DNA of 64,000 bases from Rhodospirillales bacterium (GTDB lineage Bacteria > Pseudomonadota > Alphaproteobacteria > Acetobacterales > Acetobacteraceae), in contig JANYDF010000114.1 of NCBI GenBank assembly GCA_025359905.1, positions 133,031 through 197,030 on the forward strand, read 5' to 3'. The notes beneath the pieces are model-generated. The model was not told the origin of the DNA. It saw nothing but the letters and a program-made list of their open reading frames with translations, and did not search any database. The position numbers were made by a program, and so were the translations under genes. Position 1 is the stretch's first letter. The number at the start of each line of letters is the position of its first letter. Positions 22,387-32,489 of this stretch are shown piece after piece.

Positions 22387-24060
22387 TCAGCCGCCGGTCA
22401 ATTTTTCCTCCATCGCGGCCCGCATCAAATACTTCTGCATCTTGCCGGTTACCGTCATCGGGAATTCATCCACGAAGCGTACGTAGCGCGGCACTTTGTA
22501 ATGCGCGATCTGGTCGCGGCAGAAATCGCGCACCTCAGCCTCGGTCATCGCCTCATCGGCGCGCAACTTGATCCAGGCGCATAATTCTTCGCCGTACCGC
22601 GCATCCGGCACCCCGAACACCTGCACATCGACGATCTTCGGGTGCTGATACAGAAATTCTTCGACCTCGCGCGGATACACATTCTCACCGCCGCGGATCA
22701 CCATGTCCTTGATCCGCCCGACGATGGCGCAATAGCCCTGCGAATCGATGGTCGCCAGATCGCCGGTGTGCATCCAGCCCGCCGGGTCGATGGCCTGTTT
22801 GGTGCGCTCGGCGTCATCCCAATAGCCCAGCATCACCGAATAGCCGCGCGTGCAAAGCTCGCCCGGCGTGCCGACCGGCACCACCCGGCCATCGCTGCCG
22901 ACGATCTTGCATTCCAAGTGCGGATGCACCTTGCCCACGGTCGACACCCGGCGCTCGACCGGCGAATCGAGGCCGGTCTGGAAGCTCACCGGGCTGGTTT
23001 CGGTCATGCCGTAGGCAATGGTGATGTCGCGCAAATGCATCTGGCTGATCGCCTTGCGCATCACCTCAATCGGGCACGGCGAACCCGCCATGATGCCGGT
23101 GCGCAGGCTTGAGAGGTCGAAGCTGTTGAAGTCGGGGTGCGACATCTCGGCGATAAACATGGTTGGCACGCCGTACAGCGCGGTGCAGCGTTCCTCGGCG
23201 ATGGTTTGCAGCACCGCCAGCGGGTCGAAGCCCTCGCCGGGGAACACCATCGCGGCCCCGTGGGTCACGCACCCCAGCACGCCCATCACCATGCCGAAGC
23301 AGTGGTACAGTGGCACCGGAATGCACAGCCGGTCGTCCTCGGTCAGTTGCAGCCCTTCGGCAGTGAAATAGCCGTTATTCAGGATATTGTGGTGGGTCAG
23401 CGTGGCGCCCTTCGGCGAGCCAGTGGTGCCAGAGGTAAACTGGATGTTGATCGGGTCATCGAATTGCAGCGTGCGCCCCAGATCGATCAGCCGGGCCCGT
23501 TCGTCCTCGCCGGACAGCGCAGGCACCGCTTCGAACGCAAAACTGCCGGGCAGGCCGTGCGCTCCGATCTGGATCAGGATTTCCAGCGACGGCACCTTCG
23601 CCGCGCGCAGCTTGCCGGGCGCGCAATGCGCGAGCTCAGGCAGCAAAGTGGTCAGCATGGCGGCGTAGTTGCTGGACTTGAACGCGGTGGCGGTCACCAA
23701 AGCGCGGCAGCCGGCCTTATTGAGCGCAAAATCCAGCTCATGCAGCCGGTACGCCGGATTGATGTTGACCAGGATCAGCCCGGCCTTGGCAGTGGCGAAC
23801 TGGGTGATCACCCATTCGGCGTTGTTCGGCGACCAGATGCCCACCCGGTCGCCCGGCCGCAACCCCAGCGCCAGCAGCCCGGCGGCGAAGGCGTCAACCT
23901 CGATCTGCAATTCGCGCCATGTCAGCCTTATGTTCTGCTGGCGTACCACCAAGCCCAGCCGGCCGCCCCACCGTTCCACAGTACGGTCGAAATGCTGGCC
24001 AATGGTGTCACCCAGCAGCGGCTTGTCCGATACCGTGCTGACATAGCTCATCGTGCCCAT
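22387..24060 (-). CDS. AMP-binding acyl-CoA synthetase (fatty-acyl/medium-chain type)
   Basis: 557 residues. Adenylate-forming enzyme with P-loop [18 protein letters not shown], the A5-type AYGMTETSP, the A7 Asp in [11 protein letters not shown], hinge [16 protein letters not shown], and C-terminal catalytic Lys in [12 protein letters not shown]. It activates a carboxylic acid to an acyl-CoA via acyl-AMP. ATG 24060 is preceded by GGGAGGCG; a longer upstream frame has Cys-rich nonsense residues. Close to AcsF/FadD-type ligases; chain length cannot be told. Confidence 0.9.
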   Translation of the reverse strand: MGTMSYVSTVSDKPLLGDTIGQHFDRTVERWGGRLGLVVRQQNIRLTWRELQIEVDAFAAGLLALGLRPGDRVGIWSPNNAEWVITQFATAKAGLILVNINPAYRLHELDFALNKAGCRALVTATAFKSSNYAAMLTTLLPELAHCAPGKLRAAKVPSLEILIQIGAHGLPGSFAFEAVPALSGEDERARLIDLGRTLQFDDPINIQFTSGTTGSPKGATLTHHNILNNGYFTAEGLQLTEDDRLCIPVPLYHCFGMVMGVLGCVTHGAAMVFPGEGFDPLAVLQTIAEERCTALYGVPTMFIAEMSHPDFNSFDLSSLRTGIMAGSPCPIEVMRKAISQMHLRDITIAYGMTETSPVSFQTGLDSPVERRVSTVGKVHPHLECKIVGSDGRVVPVGTPGELCTRGYSVMLGYWDDAERTKQAIDPAGWMHTGDLATIDSQGYCAIVGRIKDMVIRGGENVYPREVEEFLYQHPKIVDVQVFGVPDARYGEELCAWIKLRADEAMTEAEVRDFCRDQIAHYKVPRYVRFVDEFPMTVTGKMQKYLMRAAMEEKLTGG

Positions 24061-24394
24061 CGCCCGCCTCCCGACCGTCCAACGCGCTATGGTTAGCCGC
24101 AGCGGGGTTCCCCGACAACGCGATTTGGCTTCGAAGCAGCGGCCGGATGGGCAATTGCTATAATTGCAGTAAATGCAACCAAATTTGTGCCAAAATTGAT
24201 ACAATCCGTCGATATTTGCGGATCAGCTTAGCGAACGCATCACAAGCTGCTCAGCCCGCGTAGCCGAGGCTGCAAGAGGCAGCTAACATACAGCAAGATG
24301 ATTACCGGCGAACCGTTAAAGGATAACTAACAGTTGGTAAGCTGAACAATTGTTGCTAACGTCTCACACGTAAGTCCCGTGATAGTGTGGAATA
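24061..24394. other. 334-bp AT-richer divergent intergenic region
   Basis: No gene. The stretch is clearly more AT-rich than its surroundings (24150-24390) and probably holds promoters for both the acyl-CoA ligase and the response regulator. A small inverted repeat TTGCA-N5-TGCAA lies at 24164-24178 and could be an operator for the ligase gene, but its significance is weak. Confidence 0.45.
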
Positions 24395-25165
24395 ATGTCG
24401 GCTGACACGCCCACCCCGCTGCCAAATCCCCGCATCCTCCTGATCGAGGATAACGTGGCCGTGGCCGAGACACTGCAGAAATTCATCGAACGATCCGGGA
24501 TGCGAACCGCCTGGGCGCAAACCGGCGCGATGGCCATCGAACTGAAAAACAGCTTCCGGCCCGATGTGGTGCTGGTGGATCTCGAACTGCCAGACACCAA
24601 CGGCGTCGATCTCATCGGCTGGCTGGCCAGCCAGCGCGATTGCGGGATCATTGTGGTGTCGGGCCGCGGCGAGGAAGCCGAGCGGATTGTTGGGCTGGAG
24701 CTTGGCGCCGACGATTATATCGCCAAGCCGCCGCAATTGCGCGAGATGGTCGCCCGCATCCGCGCGGTGCACCGCCGCTCCTACCCCCGTGCGCTGGCCG
24801 CGGCCGAGCAAGCGCCGCCCCCACTCATCGTTGCCGTCCCGCCAGCCCAGCCGCCGCTCCAATTCGGCCCTTGGAAACTCGACCTGATGCGCCGCACCGT
24901 CACTGGCGATGACGGCAAGCAGGCCGCAATCACGGCAGCGGAATTCGCCGCATTGCAGGAATTGGCGTCCGCCAACGGACAGGCTGTCACCCGCGAACGG
25001 CTCAGCGAGGCGGCGTTGCGCCGCCCCTGGCGGCCGGAAGACCGTAGTATCGACCAACTGATCTTCAACCTGCGCCGCAAACTTGGCGATGGAGAAGGCG
25101 GCGTGCGGCTGATCCAATCGGTGCGCGGCGCCGGGTATATCCTCATCGCCAGTTCCACCGCCTGA
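24395..25165 (+). CDS. OmpR-family response regulator
   Basis: 256 residues. Receiver domain with LLIEDN, phosphoacceptor Asp in VLVDLELPD, Ser in VVSGRGEE, and Lys in DDYIAKPPQ. A Pro/Ala-rich linker leads to a winged-helix DNA-binding domain (LDLMRRTV, FNLRRKLG, IQSVRGAGYIL). No kinase gene is adjacent, so it is an orphan here. It is upstream of hyuAB in the same direction, with repeated motifs in between that are spaced like response-regulator sites. No good ribosome binding site precedes ATG 24395. Confidence 0.9.
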   Translation: MSADTPTPLPNPRILLIEDNVAVAETLQKFIERSGMRTAWAQTGAMAIELKNSFRPDVVLVDLELPDTNGVDLIGWLASQRDCGIIVVSGRGEEAERIVGLELGADDYIAKPPQLREMVARIRAVHRRSYPRALAAAEQAPPPLIVAVPPAQPPLQFGPWKLDLMRRTVTGDDGKQAAITAAEFAALQELASANGQAVTRERLSEAALRRPWRPEDRSIDQLIFNLRRKLGDGEGGVRLIQSVRGAGYILIASSTA

Positions 25166-25184
25166 CCCCTCGTTCGAGCGGCTT

Positions 25185-25246
25185 GTCCCGTCAGGCAAGT
25201 TGCGGTCCCGCCAGGAAACGTTAGGTTAGCCCCGGACCAGCGGGAC
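25185..25246 (+). promoter_or_regulatory. Repeated GTCCCG-type motifs upstream of hyuA
   Basis: GTCCCGTCAGG (25185-25195) and GTCCCGCCAGG (25205-25215) are direct repeats exactly 20 bp apart, i.e. on the same DNA face. A third, inverted and looser copy (ACCAGCGGGAC, 25236-25246) follows. This spacing suits OmpR-type dimer binding, and the gene just upstream is such a regulator. Confidence 0.45.
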
Positions 25247-25258
25247 AGGACCGGCTTT

Positions 25259-27331
25259 ATGCGGATGATCGGCATCGACGTGGGTGGCACTTTCACCGAT
25301 CTGGTGTTTGCCGACACCGGCTCTGGACAGGTGACCATCCATAAGGTCTCGACCACGCCCGCCGACCCGTCGCAGGGCATGATGACCGGCATGGAGCAGT
25401 TGTGCGCCCGCGCCGGAGTGAAGCTGTCCGACATCGACACCGTGCTGCACGCCACTACCATCGCCACCAACGCGGTGCTGGAACATAACGGCTGCGAGGC
25501 CGGGATGATCACCACCGAGGGCTTCCGCGACGTGCTGCATATCGGCCGCCACCAGCGCCCGCAGCACTACTCGATCCGCCAGGAAATCCCGTGGCAAAGC
25601 CAGCCGCTGGTCAAGCGGCGGCACCGCCTGACCGTCAAGGAACGCCTCACCGCCGACCGCAGCACCGTGCTGGAACCGCTTGACGAAGCAGGCGTGCGCA
25701 ACGCGGCGCGGGTGTTGAAGGCCGCCGGGGTGGAAGCCATCGCCATCTGTTTCCTGTTCTCCTACCTCAACCCCAGCCACGAAAAGCGCGCGGCTGCCAT
25801 CGTGCGCGAGGAATACCCCGCGTGCTTCGTCACCACGTCGTCGGATATCGCACCGCAATTCCGTGAGTTCGAGCGCTTCACGACAGCGGCGATGAACGCG
25901 TTCATCGGCCCGAAAGTCCGCAAATACATTGCGCGGCTGGCCGAGGAGTTGGCGGCGCGCGGACTGACCGCCGATCTGCGCATCATGCGCTCCAACGGCG
26001 GCATCGCCACCGCGGCGCTCATCGGCGCATTGCCGGTGCTGACGCTGCTATCCGGGCCTGCGGCGGGCGTGCTGGGCGGCGCCTGGTCGGGCGCGCTGTC
26101 GGGCCGTAAGAACCTGATTACCTTTGATATTGGCGGCACCTCGGCGGATATCGGCATCGTGCTGAACGGCGGCTTCATCGAGTCGGCGGCGCGCGACACG
26201 CAAATCGGCGGCTATCCGGTGCTGGTGCCGATGCTGGATATCCACACCATCGGCGCCGGCGGCGGCTCGATTGCGCATCTGGATACCGCCGGGGCGTTCC
26301 GCGTCGGCCCGCGCAGCGCCGGGGCGGTGCCCGGCCCCGCCGCCTACGGGCGCGGCGGCACGCTGCCGACGGTGACCGACGCCAATCTGGTGCTCGGCCG
26401 CCTGGACGCGGCGCATTTCCTCGGCGGCGGCATGCGGCTGGATGAAGCGGCGTCGGCCAAGGTGATCGGCGAGCTTGCCACGCAACTGCACCTCAATGCG
26501 CAAGCGGCAGCCGAGGGCGTGCTGACCGTGATCAATGCCAACATGGCCAACGCCATCCGCAGCCGCACCGTCGAAAAGGGCCTCGACCCGCGCGATTTCT
26601 GCCTGGTGGCCTTCGGCGGCGCCGGGCCGCTGCATGGCGCGGAAGTCGCGGCCATTCTCGGCATTCCGGAAGTGCTGGTGCCCTCGCATCCCGGCATCTG
26701 CTCGGCGATGGGGCTGATGACCACGGATTTGAAATATGACACCGTGCGCACCGTGTTCGCCCGCTCCGACCGGCTCGACCCGGCGACGCTGGCTGCCGAT
26801 TTCCAGGCGATGGCCGGCGATCTGGAGGCGCAGGTGCGCCAGGATGGCATCGACCCCGCCGCCGCCACGTTCCGCCGCGCCGCCGATCTGCGCTATTTCG
26901 GCCAGGGCTACGAACTGCGCGTCGATGTGCCGGACGGCGATCTGGATGCCGCCAAACTCACTGAGATGGTTGGCGATTTCCACGCCCGCCACGCCACGGA
27001 ATACGGCCACGGCTTCCCTGACAAGCCGGTCGAAGTGGTCAACGTGCGTCTGACCGGCACCGCGCCGAGCGAGACGCTGCGCGCTGTGCCGGCCCCCACC
27101 GGCGGCTCGCTCGCCGCCGCCCTCGCCCGCCGCGCGCCCTGCGTGTTCCGCACCGCCGCGGGCCTGCGCGAGTTCGATACACCACGTTATGAGCGCGACC
27201 TGCTGCCGATTGGCGAGCCGATCCCCGGCCCAGCCATTGTGCTGCAAACCGACAGCACGACGGTTGTACCGCCGGGTGCAACCCTGACGGCGCTCGCCGA
27301 CGGCAACCTCATCATCCGGCTGGGAGCGTAA
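25259..27331 (+). CDS. hyuA: HyuA-type hydantoinase/oxoprolinase subunit A
   Basis: 690 residues. ASKHA-type ATP-dependent enzyme subunit: MIGIDVGGTFTDLV at the N-terminus, a second phosphate loop ITFDIGGTSADIG, ATTIATNAVLE, and FGGAGPLHGAEVA. With HyuB it hydrolyses cyclic amides such as N-methylhydantoin or 5-oxoproline using ATP. ATG 25259 lies behind an AGGA site. It is 2 bp from hyuB. Specificity (hydantoin, oxoproline or other) cannot be read off; acetone-carboxylase-type relatives are less likely by length. Confidence 0.9.
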   Translation: MRMIGIDVGGTFTDLVFADTGSGQVTIHKVSTTPADPSQGMMTGMEQLCARAGVKLSDIDTVLHATTIATNAVLEHNGCEAGMITTEGFRDVLHIGRHQRPQHYSIRQEIPWQSQPLVKRRHRLTVKERLTADRSTVLEPLDEAGVRNAARVLKAAGVEAIAICFLFSYLNPSHEKRAAAIVREEYPACFVTTSSDIAPQFREFERFTTAAMNAFIGPKVRKYIARLAEELAARGLTADLRIMRSNGGIATAALIGALPVLTLLSGPAAGVLGGAWSGALSGRKNLITFDIGGTSADIGIVLNGGFIESAARDTQIGGYPVLVPMLDIHTIGAGGGSIAHLDTAGAFRVGPRSAGAVPGPAAYGRGGTLPTVTDANLVLGRLDAAHFLGGGMRLDEAASAKVIGELATQLHLNAQAAAEGVLTVINANMANAIRSRTVEKGLDPRDFCLVAFGGAGPLHGAEVAAILGIPEVLVPSHPGICSAMGLMTTDLKYDTVRTVFARSDRLDPATLAADFQAMAGDLEAQVRQDGIDPAAATFRRAADLRYFGQGYELRVDVPDGDLDAAKLTEMVGDFHARHATEYGHGFPDKPVEVVNVRLTGTAPSETLRAVPAPTGGSLAAALARRAPCVFRTAAGLREFDTPRYERDLLPIGEPIPGPAIVLQTDSTTVVPPGATLTALADGNLIIRLGA

Positions 27332-27333
27332 CC

Positions 27334-29076
27334 ATGGTCGATCCCGTCACCGTCAGCGTCATTCATGGCGCCTTGGAAACCATCGCCGTCGAGATGGGTT
27401 TCAAACTGATGCGCATGGCGCACTCGTCGATCATCCGCGAGTCGGAAGATTTCGGTGCGGCGATCATCGACCGGCATGGGCGCGGTCTGGCCGAATCGGC
27501 CCAATCCACCCCGCTGCAATCCGGCCCGATCCCCGGCTACATCCGCGGCATCAAGCGGCAGATGGAAAAGCGCGGCGAAACGCTGCGGCCGGGGGATGTT
27601 ATCATGCATAACGACCCGTACGGCGGCGCCAGCCACGGCCCAGACGTGGCGTTCGTGGTGCCGGTGTTCATCGGCGAGCAACTGGTGGGCTTCACCGCCA
27701 CCACCGCGCACCATCTGGATATCGGCGCGCTGACCCCCGGCAGTTGCGGCATCGTGGACGCCATCGACGCCTATGCCGAGGGCCTGCAATTCAAAGCCAT
27801 CAAGGTCTACGACCGTGGCGTGCGGGTGGAGCCGGTCTGGCAAATTCTGCACGATAACATCCGGGCCCCGGAACTGGTGGTCGGTGACATGGAGGCGCAG
27901 GTCGCCGCCGCGCGCATCGGCGCCGAGCGGTTGCTGGATTTGATCGGCCGCTACGGCATGGCGACGTTCGACGCTGCCTGCGAAGCGGCGCTTGCCCACA
28001 CCGAAAAGCTGATGCGCCAAGCCATTGCGTCGTTGCCCGATGGCTCATGGACGGCGCACACCTTCATCGACGGCTTCGAGGACAGCGACGACCCGGCACG
28101 GCGCGATCTGCGGATTCAGGCCACGGTCACCATCGCCGGCGACAGCCTGACCGTGGACCTGACCGGCACCGCGCCACAGGTCAGCGACCGGCCGATCAAC
28201 ATGCCGTTCGAAGGCACCGTTGATATCGCAGTGTGGCTGACCATCCGCTCCATTTTATTGGATACGGCGGTGTTCGGTCACATTCCGGTGAACGAGGGGC
28301 TGACCCGGCCGATCACCATCACCGCGCCGAAAGGCTGCCTCGCCAATCCGATCTTCCCGGCGCCGACCATCGCGCGCTTCTCGCCGGGCAACCAATTGGC
28401 CGACACGGTGATGAAGGCGCTGGCGCAAGTGGTGCCGGAGCGCGTCTCCGCTGGCATCGGCAATCTGCGGGTGATGGCGTTTTCCGGCGAGACCGCCGAC
28501 GGACCGTGGGTGCACATGGAGATTTTCGAGGGCAGCTACGGCGGCCGCCAGGGCAGCGATGGGATGGATGCGGTGGATACACTGTTCGCCAACACCCGCA
28601 ACAACCCAGTGGAGGACGTGGAGTCGCATCTGCCGTTGCGAGTGCGGCGCTATGAGTTGCGCGAGGGCGCCGTGGGGGCCGGGCGCTGGCGCGGCGGGCT
28701 GGGCTCGGTGCGTGAATTCGAACTGCTGGCCGACGGCGGCGTTTCCATTGAAGGCGATGGCCACACCTACCGGCCCTGGGGCTTCGACGGCGGCAGCGAC
28801 GGGCACACCGCCAATATGCAACTCATCTCCGGCAATATCTCGACCAACATGCCGTCGAAAATGCCGTATCGCCGCCTGCGTGCCGGCGACCGATTTCAAT
28901 GCGCGGGGCCGGCCGGCGGCGGCTACGGCCCGCCCCGGCAGCGCGACCCGGAGTCGGTGCGCGCCGACGTGCTGGACGGCTTACTCACGTCCGACGCCGC
29001 GCGCACGGCGTTCGGCGTCGCACTGACCGCGACATTGGCCGTCGATGTGGCAGGAACTGCGCTGTTACGCGAATGA
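27334..29076 (+). CDS. hyuB: HyuB-type hydantoinase/oxoprolinase subunit B
   Basis: 580 residues, full length. Conserved features include SSIIRESEDFGAAIID, the HNDPYGGASHGPDV metal-binding segment, HHLDIGALTPGS, and the C-terminal GGRQGSDGMDAVDT and PLRVRRYELREGAVGAGRWRGGLG. It forms the catalytic complex with HyuA. GGGAG precedes ATG 27334. An 11-bp hairpin lies about 90 bp downstream. Confidence 0.92.
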   Translation: MVDPVTVSVIHGALETIAVEMGFKLMRMAHSSIIRESEDFGAAIIDRHGRGLAESAQSTPLQSGPIPGYIRGIKRQMEKRGETLRPGDVIMHNDPYGGASHGPDVAFVVPVFIGEQLVGFTATTAHHLDIGALTPGSCGIVDAIDAYAEGLQFKAIKVYDRGVRVEPVWQILHDNIRAPELVVGDMEAQVAAARIGAERLLDLIGRYGMATFDAACEAALAHTEKLMRQAIASLPDGSWTAHTFIDGFEDSDDPARRDLRIQATVTIAGDSLTVDLTGTAPQVSDRPINMPFEGTVDIAVWLTIRSILLDTAVFGHIPVNEGLTRPITITAPKGCLANPIFPAPTIARFSPGNQLADTVMKALAQVVPERVSAGIGNLRVMAFSGETADGPWVHMEIFEGSYGGRQGSDGMDAVDTLFANTRNNPVEDVESHLPLRVRRYELREGAVGAGRWRGGLGSVREFELLADGGVSIEGDGHTYRPWGFDGGSDGHTANMQLISGNISTNMPSKMPYRRLRAGDRFQCAGPAGGGYGPPRQRDPESVRADVLDGLLTSDAARTAFGVALTATLAVDVAGTALLRE

Positions 29077-29162
29077 TACACCCGACGATAAGACGGATAA
29101 TTCGTATTTGACCGTCCGCGCAAGTTTGCGTATGCGATCTAGCAGATGGGATATGCATCTCA

Positions 29163-29188
29163 CGGATGGCTCGGCAGCGAGCCATCCG
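29163..29188 (+). terminator. Hairpin after hyuB, before the sugar ABC genes
   Basis: A perfect 11-bp stem CGGATGGCTCG / CGAGCCATCCG with a GCAG loop lies in the 174-bp gap. There is no T-tail, so it may be a weak terminator for hyuAB or a leader structure for the ABC operon. Confidence 0.5.
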
Positions 29189-29250
29189 GTCTCATATCCT
29201 TGGCTGGATCGAACAATAGCACCCGGAAATCCGGGGAATGGAAACGTACA

Positions 29251-29994
29251 GTGGCGGTGCTCCAACTCCGGAACATCTCAAAGAGCTTTGGCGCCATCCG
29301 GGCGCTGAACGATGTGAATCTGACGCTTGAACCCGGTGAGGTGCTTGGCCTGATGGGTGACAACGGCGCGGGCAAGTCCACGCTAGTGAAGATCATCGCG
29401 GGCAATTTCCCACCGACAAGCGGGAAAATTGTTCTCGAAGATGGCCAGGAAGTGGTATTTCACGCACCGGTCGAAGCACGGCAGAAGGGCATCGAAATCG
29501 TTTATCAGGATCTCGCACTTTGTAATAATTTGACCGCCGCCGCCAATGTGTTTCTCGGACGCGAGGAAAAGAACAGTTACGGCTTGTTGAGTCTGCTCAA
29601 TTTCCGGGCGATGTACGATCGTTCGGCCGAATTGTTCAACGAACTCAAGAGCGAGACGCGGCCGCGCGATTTGGTGCGCCGCATGTCCGGCGGCCAGCGG
29701 CAGGCGGTGGCGATTGCCCGCACCCGGCTGTCCAACTCCAAGATCGTGCTGCTCGATGAGCCGACGGCGGCGATTTCGGTGCGCCAGGTGGCCGAGGTGC
29801 TCGACCTGATCCGCCGCCTGCGCGACCAGGGTGTCGCGGTGGTGCTGATCAGCCATCGTATGCCGGACGTGTTTGCCGTGTGCGACCGCGTGTTTGTCAT
29901 GCGGCGCGGCAACAAGGTGGCTGAAAAGCCGATTAGCGAATCCAGCCCGGAGGAAGTGACCGGCCTGATCACGGGAGCGATCCATGCCGCCTGA
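29251..29994 (+). CDS. Sugar ABC transporter ATP-binding protein (single-domain FrcA type)
   Basis: About 247 residues from GTG 29251, the point where homology starts (VAVLQLRNISKSFGAIRALNDV). An in-frame ATG at 29146 would add 35 unlikely residues. Walker A GDNGAGKST, Q-loop IVYQDLALC, signature MSGGQRQAVAIART, Walker B VLLDEPTAAI, switch His in ISHRM. It has one ATPase domain rather than the tandem RbsA form, as in FrcBCA fructose-type importers. It overlaps the permease gene by 11 bp. Confidence 0.9.
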   Translation: MAVLQLRNISKSFGAIRALNDVNLTLEPGEVLGLMGDNGAGKSTLVKIIAGNFPPTSGKIVLEDGQEVVFHAPVEARQKGIEIVYQDLALCNNLTAAANVFLGREEKNSYGLLSLLNFRAMYDRSAELFNELKSETRPRDLVRRMSGGQRQAVAIARTRLSNSKIVLLDEPTAAISVRQVAEVLDLIRRLRDQGVAVVLISHRMPDVFAVCDRVFVMRRGNKVAEKPISESSPEEVTGLITGAIHAA

Positions 29995-31213
29995 ACCCTC
30001 CCGCCCGGCTGCCTCCGGCAACGTCAGCTCCGCGATCTCCGACGTCGTCGGCATCAAGGAGAGCACTGCGCTCCAACAGATTTTTTCGAATCAGGCGCTG
30101 TGGGTGGCGCTGGCGGTTGCGCTGATCATGGCGCTGATGAGCGCCCGCTACCCGGACCAGTACGGCACGCGGGAAAACTTCTTCAACATTACCCGCAACT
30201 TCTCGTTCATCGGCATCATGGCGCTTGGGATGACGGCGGTGATCATCACCGGCGGCATCGACCTGTCGGTCGGCTCGGTGATGGGCGTGGTCGGCATCGT
30301 GGTCGGCGTGGTGATGCACAGCGGCGACGGCGACCTGTTCTCGATCGTGATGGGCCTGTCCGGCGCGGCCGCAGCCGGCCTGATCGTGGGGCGCGTGTTA
30401 GTGCGTGGCGGCAAGACCTGGACTATGGCAGGCATCGGCGGTGCCGTCGCAGGCGCCGTGGCCGGAATTGTGGCGTATTTCCTGTTCGCCACTGTGCTGA
30501 GCAGTTTTGCGGCGGCCGCAGGCAACCACTGGGCGTTCGGCGTCTATTGCGGCTTGGCGGCGGGCATTCTGTGCGGCCTGTTCAACGGCGTGCTGATCAC
30601 TCAAATCGGGCTGCCGCCGTTCGTGACCACACTTGCGACTTTGGCGGCGCTGCGTTCGGTGGCGGTGGTGCTGTCGCAGAACAAGATGATCTATCAGCTT
30701 GGCCCGTCGGCCGACCAGTTCTTTAGCTGGTTCGGTGGCGAGTTCATTGTCGCCAACTCGGTCTGGCTGTTGGCGATCCTGACCGTCGGGTTTGCTTTCA
30801 TCCTGAACACCTCGGTGTGGGGCCGCCATCTGTTCGCCATCGGCGGCAACGAGCATGCGGCACAATTGACCGGTGTGCCGGTGGTGCGGGTGAAGTTGCA
30901 GGCCTACGTGTTCTGCTCGCTGTGCGCCGCCGTCTCTGCCATCATGCTGCTGGGCTGGCAGGGTTCGGCGATCAACGCGCTGGGCACCGGCTACGAACTG
31001 CGCGTGATTGCCTCGACCGTGATCGGCGGCACCAACCTGATCGGCGGTGAGGGCGGCGCGCTTGGCGCGTTTGTCGGCGCGGCGCTGATCGAGGTGATCC
31101 GCAACGGGCTGATCCTCGCTGGGGTCGATTCGAGCTGGCAAGGTATGTTTGTCGGCGCGTTTATTATTCTCGCGGTTCTGCTGGAGCGGGTCCGCGGGCG
31201 TAAGCGTGAATGA
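29984..31213 (+). CDS. Sugar ABC transporter permease (RbsC/FrcC family)
   Basis: 409 residues, about 80 longer than typical RbsC. The extra length is an N-terminal tail and an additional Gly/Ala-rich hydrophobic segment around residues 115-180 (GLIVGRVLVRG, AVAGIVAYFLF). Family motifs are GMTAVIITGGIDLSVGSV, FNGVLITQIGLPPFVTTLAT, and VIGGTNLIGGEG. Inner membrane. Translationally coupled to the ATPase. Confidence 0.92.
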   Translation: MPPEPSRPAASGNVSSAISDVVGIKESTALQQIFSNQALWVALAVALIMALMSARYPDQYGTRENFFNITRNFSFIGIMALGMTAVIITGGIDLSVGSVMGVVGIVVGVVMHSGDGDLFSIVMGLSGAAAAGLIVGRVLVRGGKTWTMAGIGGAVAGAVAGIVAYFLFATVLSSFAAAAGNHWAFGVYCGLAAGILCGLFNGVLITQIGLPPFVTTLATLAALRSVAVVLSQNKMIYQLGPSADQFFSWFGGEFIVANSVWLLAILTVGFAFILNTSVWGRHLFAIGGNEHAAQLTGVPVVRVKLQAYVFCSLCAAVSAIMLLGWQGSAINALGTGYELRVIASTVIGGTNLIGGEGGALGAFVGAALIEVIRNGLILAGVDSSWQGMFVGAFIILAVLLERVRGRKRE

Positions 31214-31278
31214 CGCGAGAGTTGACCGCGCCATTCACTGCTGGACTAGCAACAAGAGTAGTAAAGGAAGGAAACTAA

Positions 31279-32295
31279 ATGAAGAAAATTCTCCTCGGCG
31301 CGGCGCTCGCTGCGTTCGCTTTGACCTTCGCGGCGCATGACGGCCACGCGGCCGACAAGAAGCTGATCTTCGCGCTGGTGCCGAAGAACACCAACAACCC
31401 GTTCTTCGACCAAGCCCGCGACGGCTGCAAGAAGGCCGAAAAGGAAGCCAACGGCGCGTTCGAGTGCCTGTACATTGGCCCGGACGAGCATGGCGGCGGC
31501 GACGAAGAAGTTCAGGTCGTGGCCGACTTGATCGCCAAGAAGGTCGACGGCATCGCCGTTTCGCCGTCCAACGCGGCCGCCATGGGCCATGTGCTCGTGG
31601 AAGCCAAGAAGGCCGGCATCCCGGTTCTGACCTTCGACGCCGATCTGCTCGCGGCCGACAAGGGCCTGCGCGTTGCCTTCGTCGGCACGCACAACTACGA
31701 AATCGGCGTGAACCTCGCCAAGATGGCGCAGAAGATCAAGCCGAAGGGCGGTTCGATCTGCATTCAGTCGGGTGGTGCGGCCGCGGCCAACCATAACGAG
31801 CGTATGCAAGGCATCCGCGACACGCTGGCCGGCCGCGCGATGGCTGGCGACGCCCCGGGCGCCCGCCTGAACGGCGAGAATGGTTGGAAGGAAGCGGACG
31901 GTTGCCCGCTCTACACCAACGACGACTTCACCGTGGCCCTGCAGCAGATGCAGGACATCATGGGCAAGTACCCGAACCTTGACGCCTTCATCCCGACCGG
32001 CGGCTTCGCCGAGTTCCTCGGGCAGGCATACAAGACCACCGCCGCGAAGTGGAAGGACAAGATCGCCAGCGGCGCCCTGGCCCTGCCGTTCGCCGATACC
32101 CTGGCGATCCAGATCGACGACCTGAAGCTCGGCCTCGCCTCGGGCAATGTCGGTCAGCGTCCGTTCGACATGGGCTACAAGTCCATGTTCTACCTGAACG
32201 ACATGGCGCACGGTAAGCCGGGCCCGAAGGACCCGACCTATACCGGCCTCGACGTCTGCACCCCGGAGAACGTCAACACCTGCATCGGCGGCTGA
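31279..32295 (+). CDS. Sugar ABC transporter periplasmic binding protein
   Basis: 338 residues. The signal peptide ends at GHAADKK (about residue 25). Type I periplasmic sugar-binding fold: FALVPKNTNNPFFDQARDGC, then GIAVSPSNAAAMG, and IPTGGFAEFLGQAY. The mature protein has six Cys (DGCKK, ECLY, ICIQ, DGCPL, DVCTP, NTCIGG), unusual for such proteins, and possible periplasmic disulfides. AAGGAAGG precedes ATG 31279. It is last in the ATPase-permease-SBP operon and followed by a strong terminator. Ligand unknown. Confidence 0.9.
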   Translation: MKKILLGAALAAFALTFAAHDGHAADKKLIFALVPKNTNNPFFDQARDGCKKAEKEANGAFECLYIGPDEHGGGDEEVQVVADLIAKKVDGIAVSPSNAAAMGHVLVEAKKAGIPVLTFDADLLAADKGLRVAFVGTHNYEIGVNLAKMAQKIKPKGGSICIQSGGAAAANHNERMQGIRDTLAGRAMAGDAPGARLNGENGWKEADGCPLYTNDDFTVALQQMQDIMGKYPNLDAFIPTGGFAEFLGQAYKTTAAKWKDKIASGALALPFADTLAIQIDDLKLGLASGNVGQRPFDMGYKSMFYLNDMAHGKPGPKDPTYTGLDVCTPENVNTCIGG

Positions 32296-32321
32296 TTTAT
32301 TCAGCCTGGCGAACAGGAAGG

Positions 32322-32354
32322 GCGGGCGGGGAGCGATCCCCGCCCGCTTTTTTT
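32322..32354 (+). terminator. Rho-independent terminator of the sugar ABC operon
   Basis: Perfect 11-bp GC stem GCGGGCGGGGA / TCCCCGCCCGC, GCGA loop, followed by seven T residues. It starts 26 bp after the binding-protein stop. Confidence 0.95.
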
Positions 32355-32489
32355 GTTTGAGACCGCCGGTCTGGTCTGAACTGCATCACCAACGCTCGCC
32401 ATTCTTGCTTGGGCGCGGTCATAGTCGGGCGCGGGTCTGGCAACCATAAGTCCGGCTCGCCAAAATTCTGGTTTGGGAGAAATTCGTCA

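Noticed and set aside
24164..24178. TTGCA-N5-TGCAA repeat as a fatty-acid regulator operator
   Set aside because: Only five base pairs per half and no match to a FadR, PsrA or FadP consensus strong enough to name it.
29146..29250. Longer N-terminus for the sugar ABC ATPase from ATG 29146
   Set aside because: The added 35 residues are unconserved and pass through a hairpin; ABC homology begins exactly at GTG 29251.
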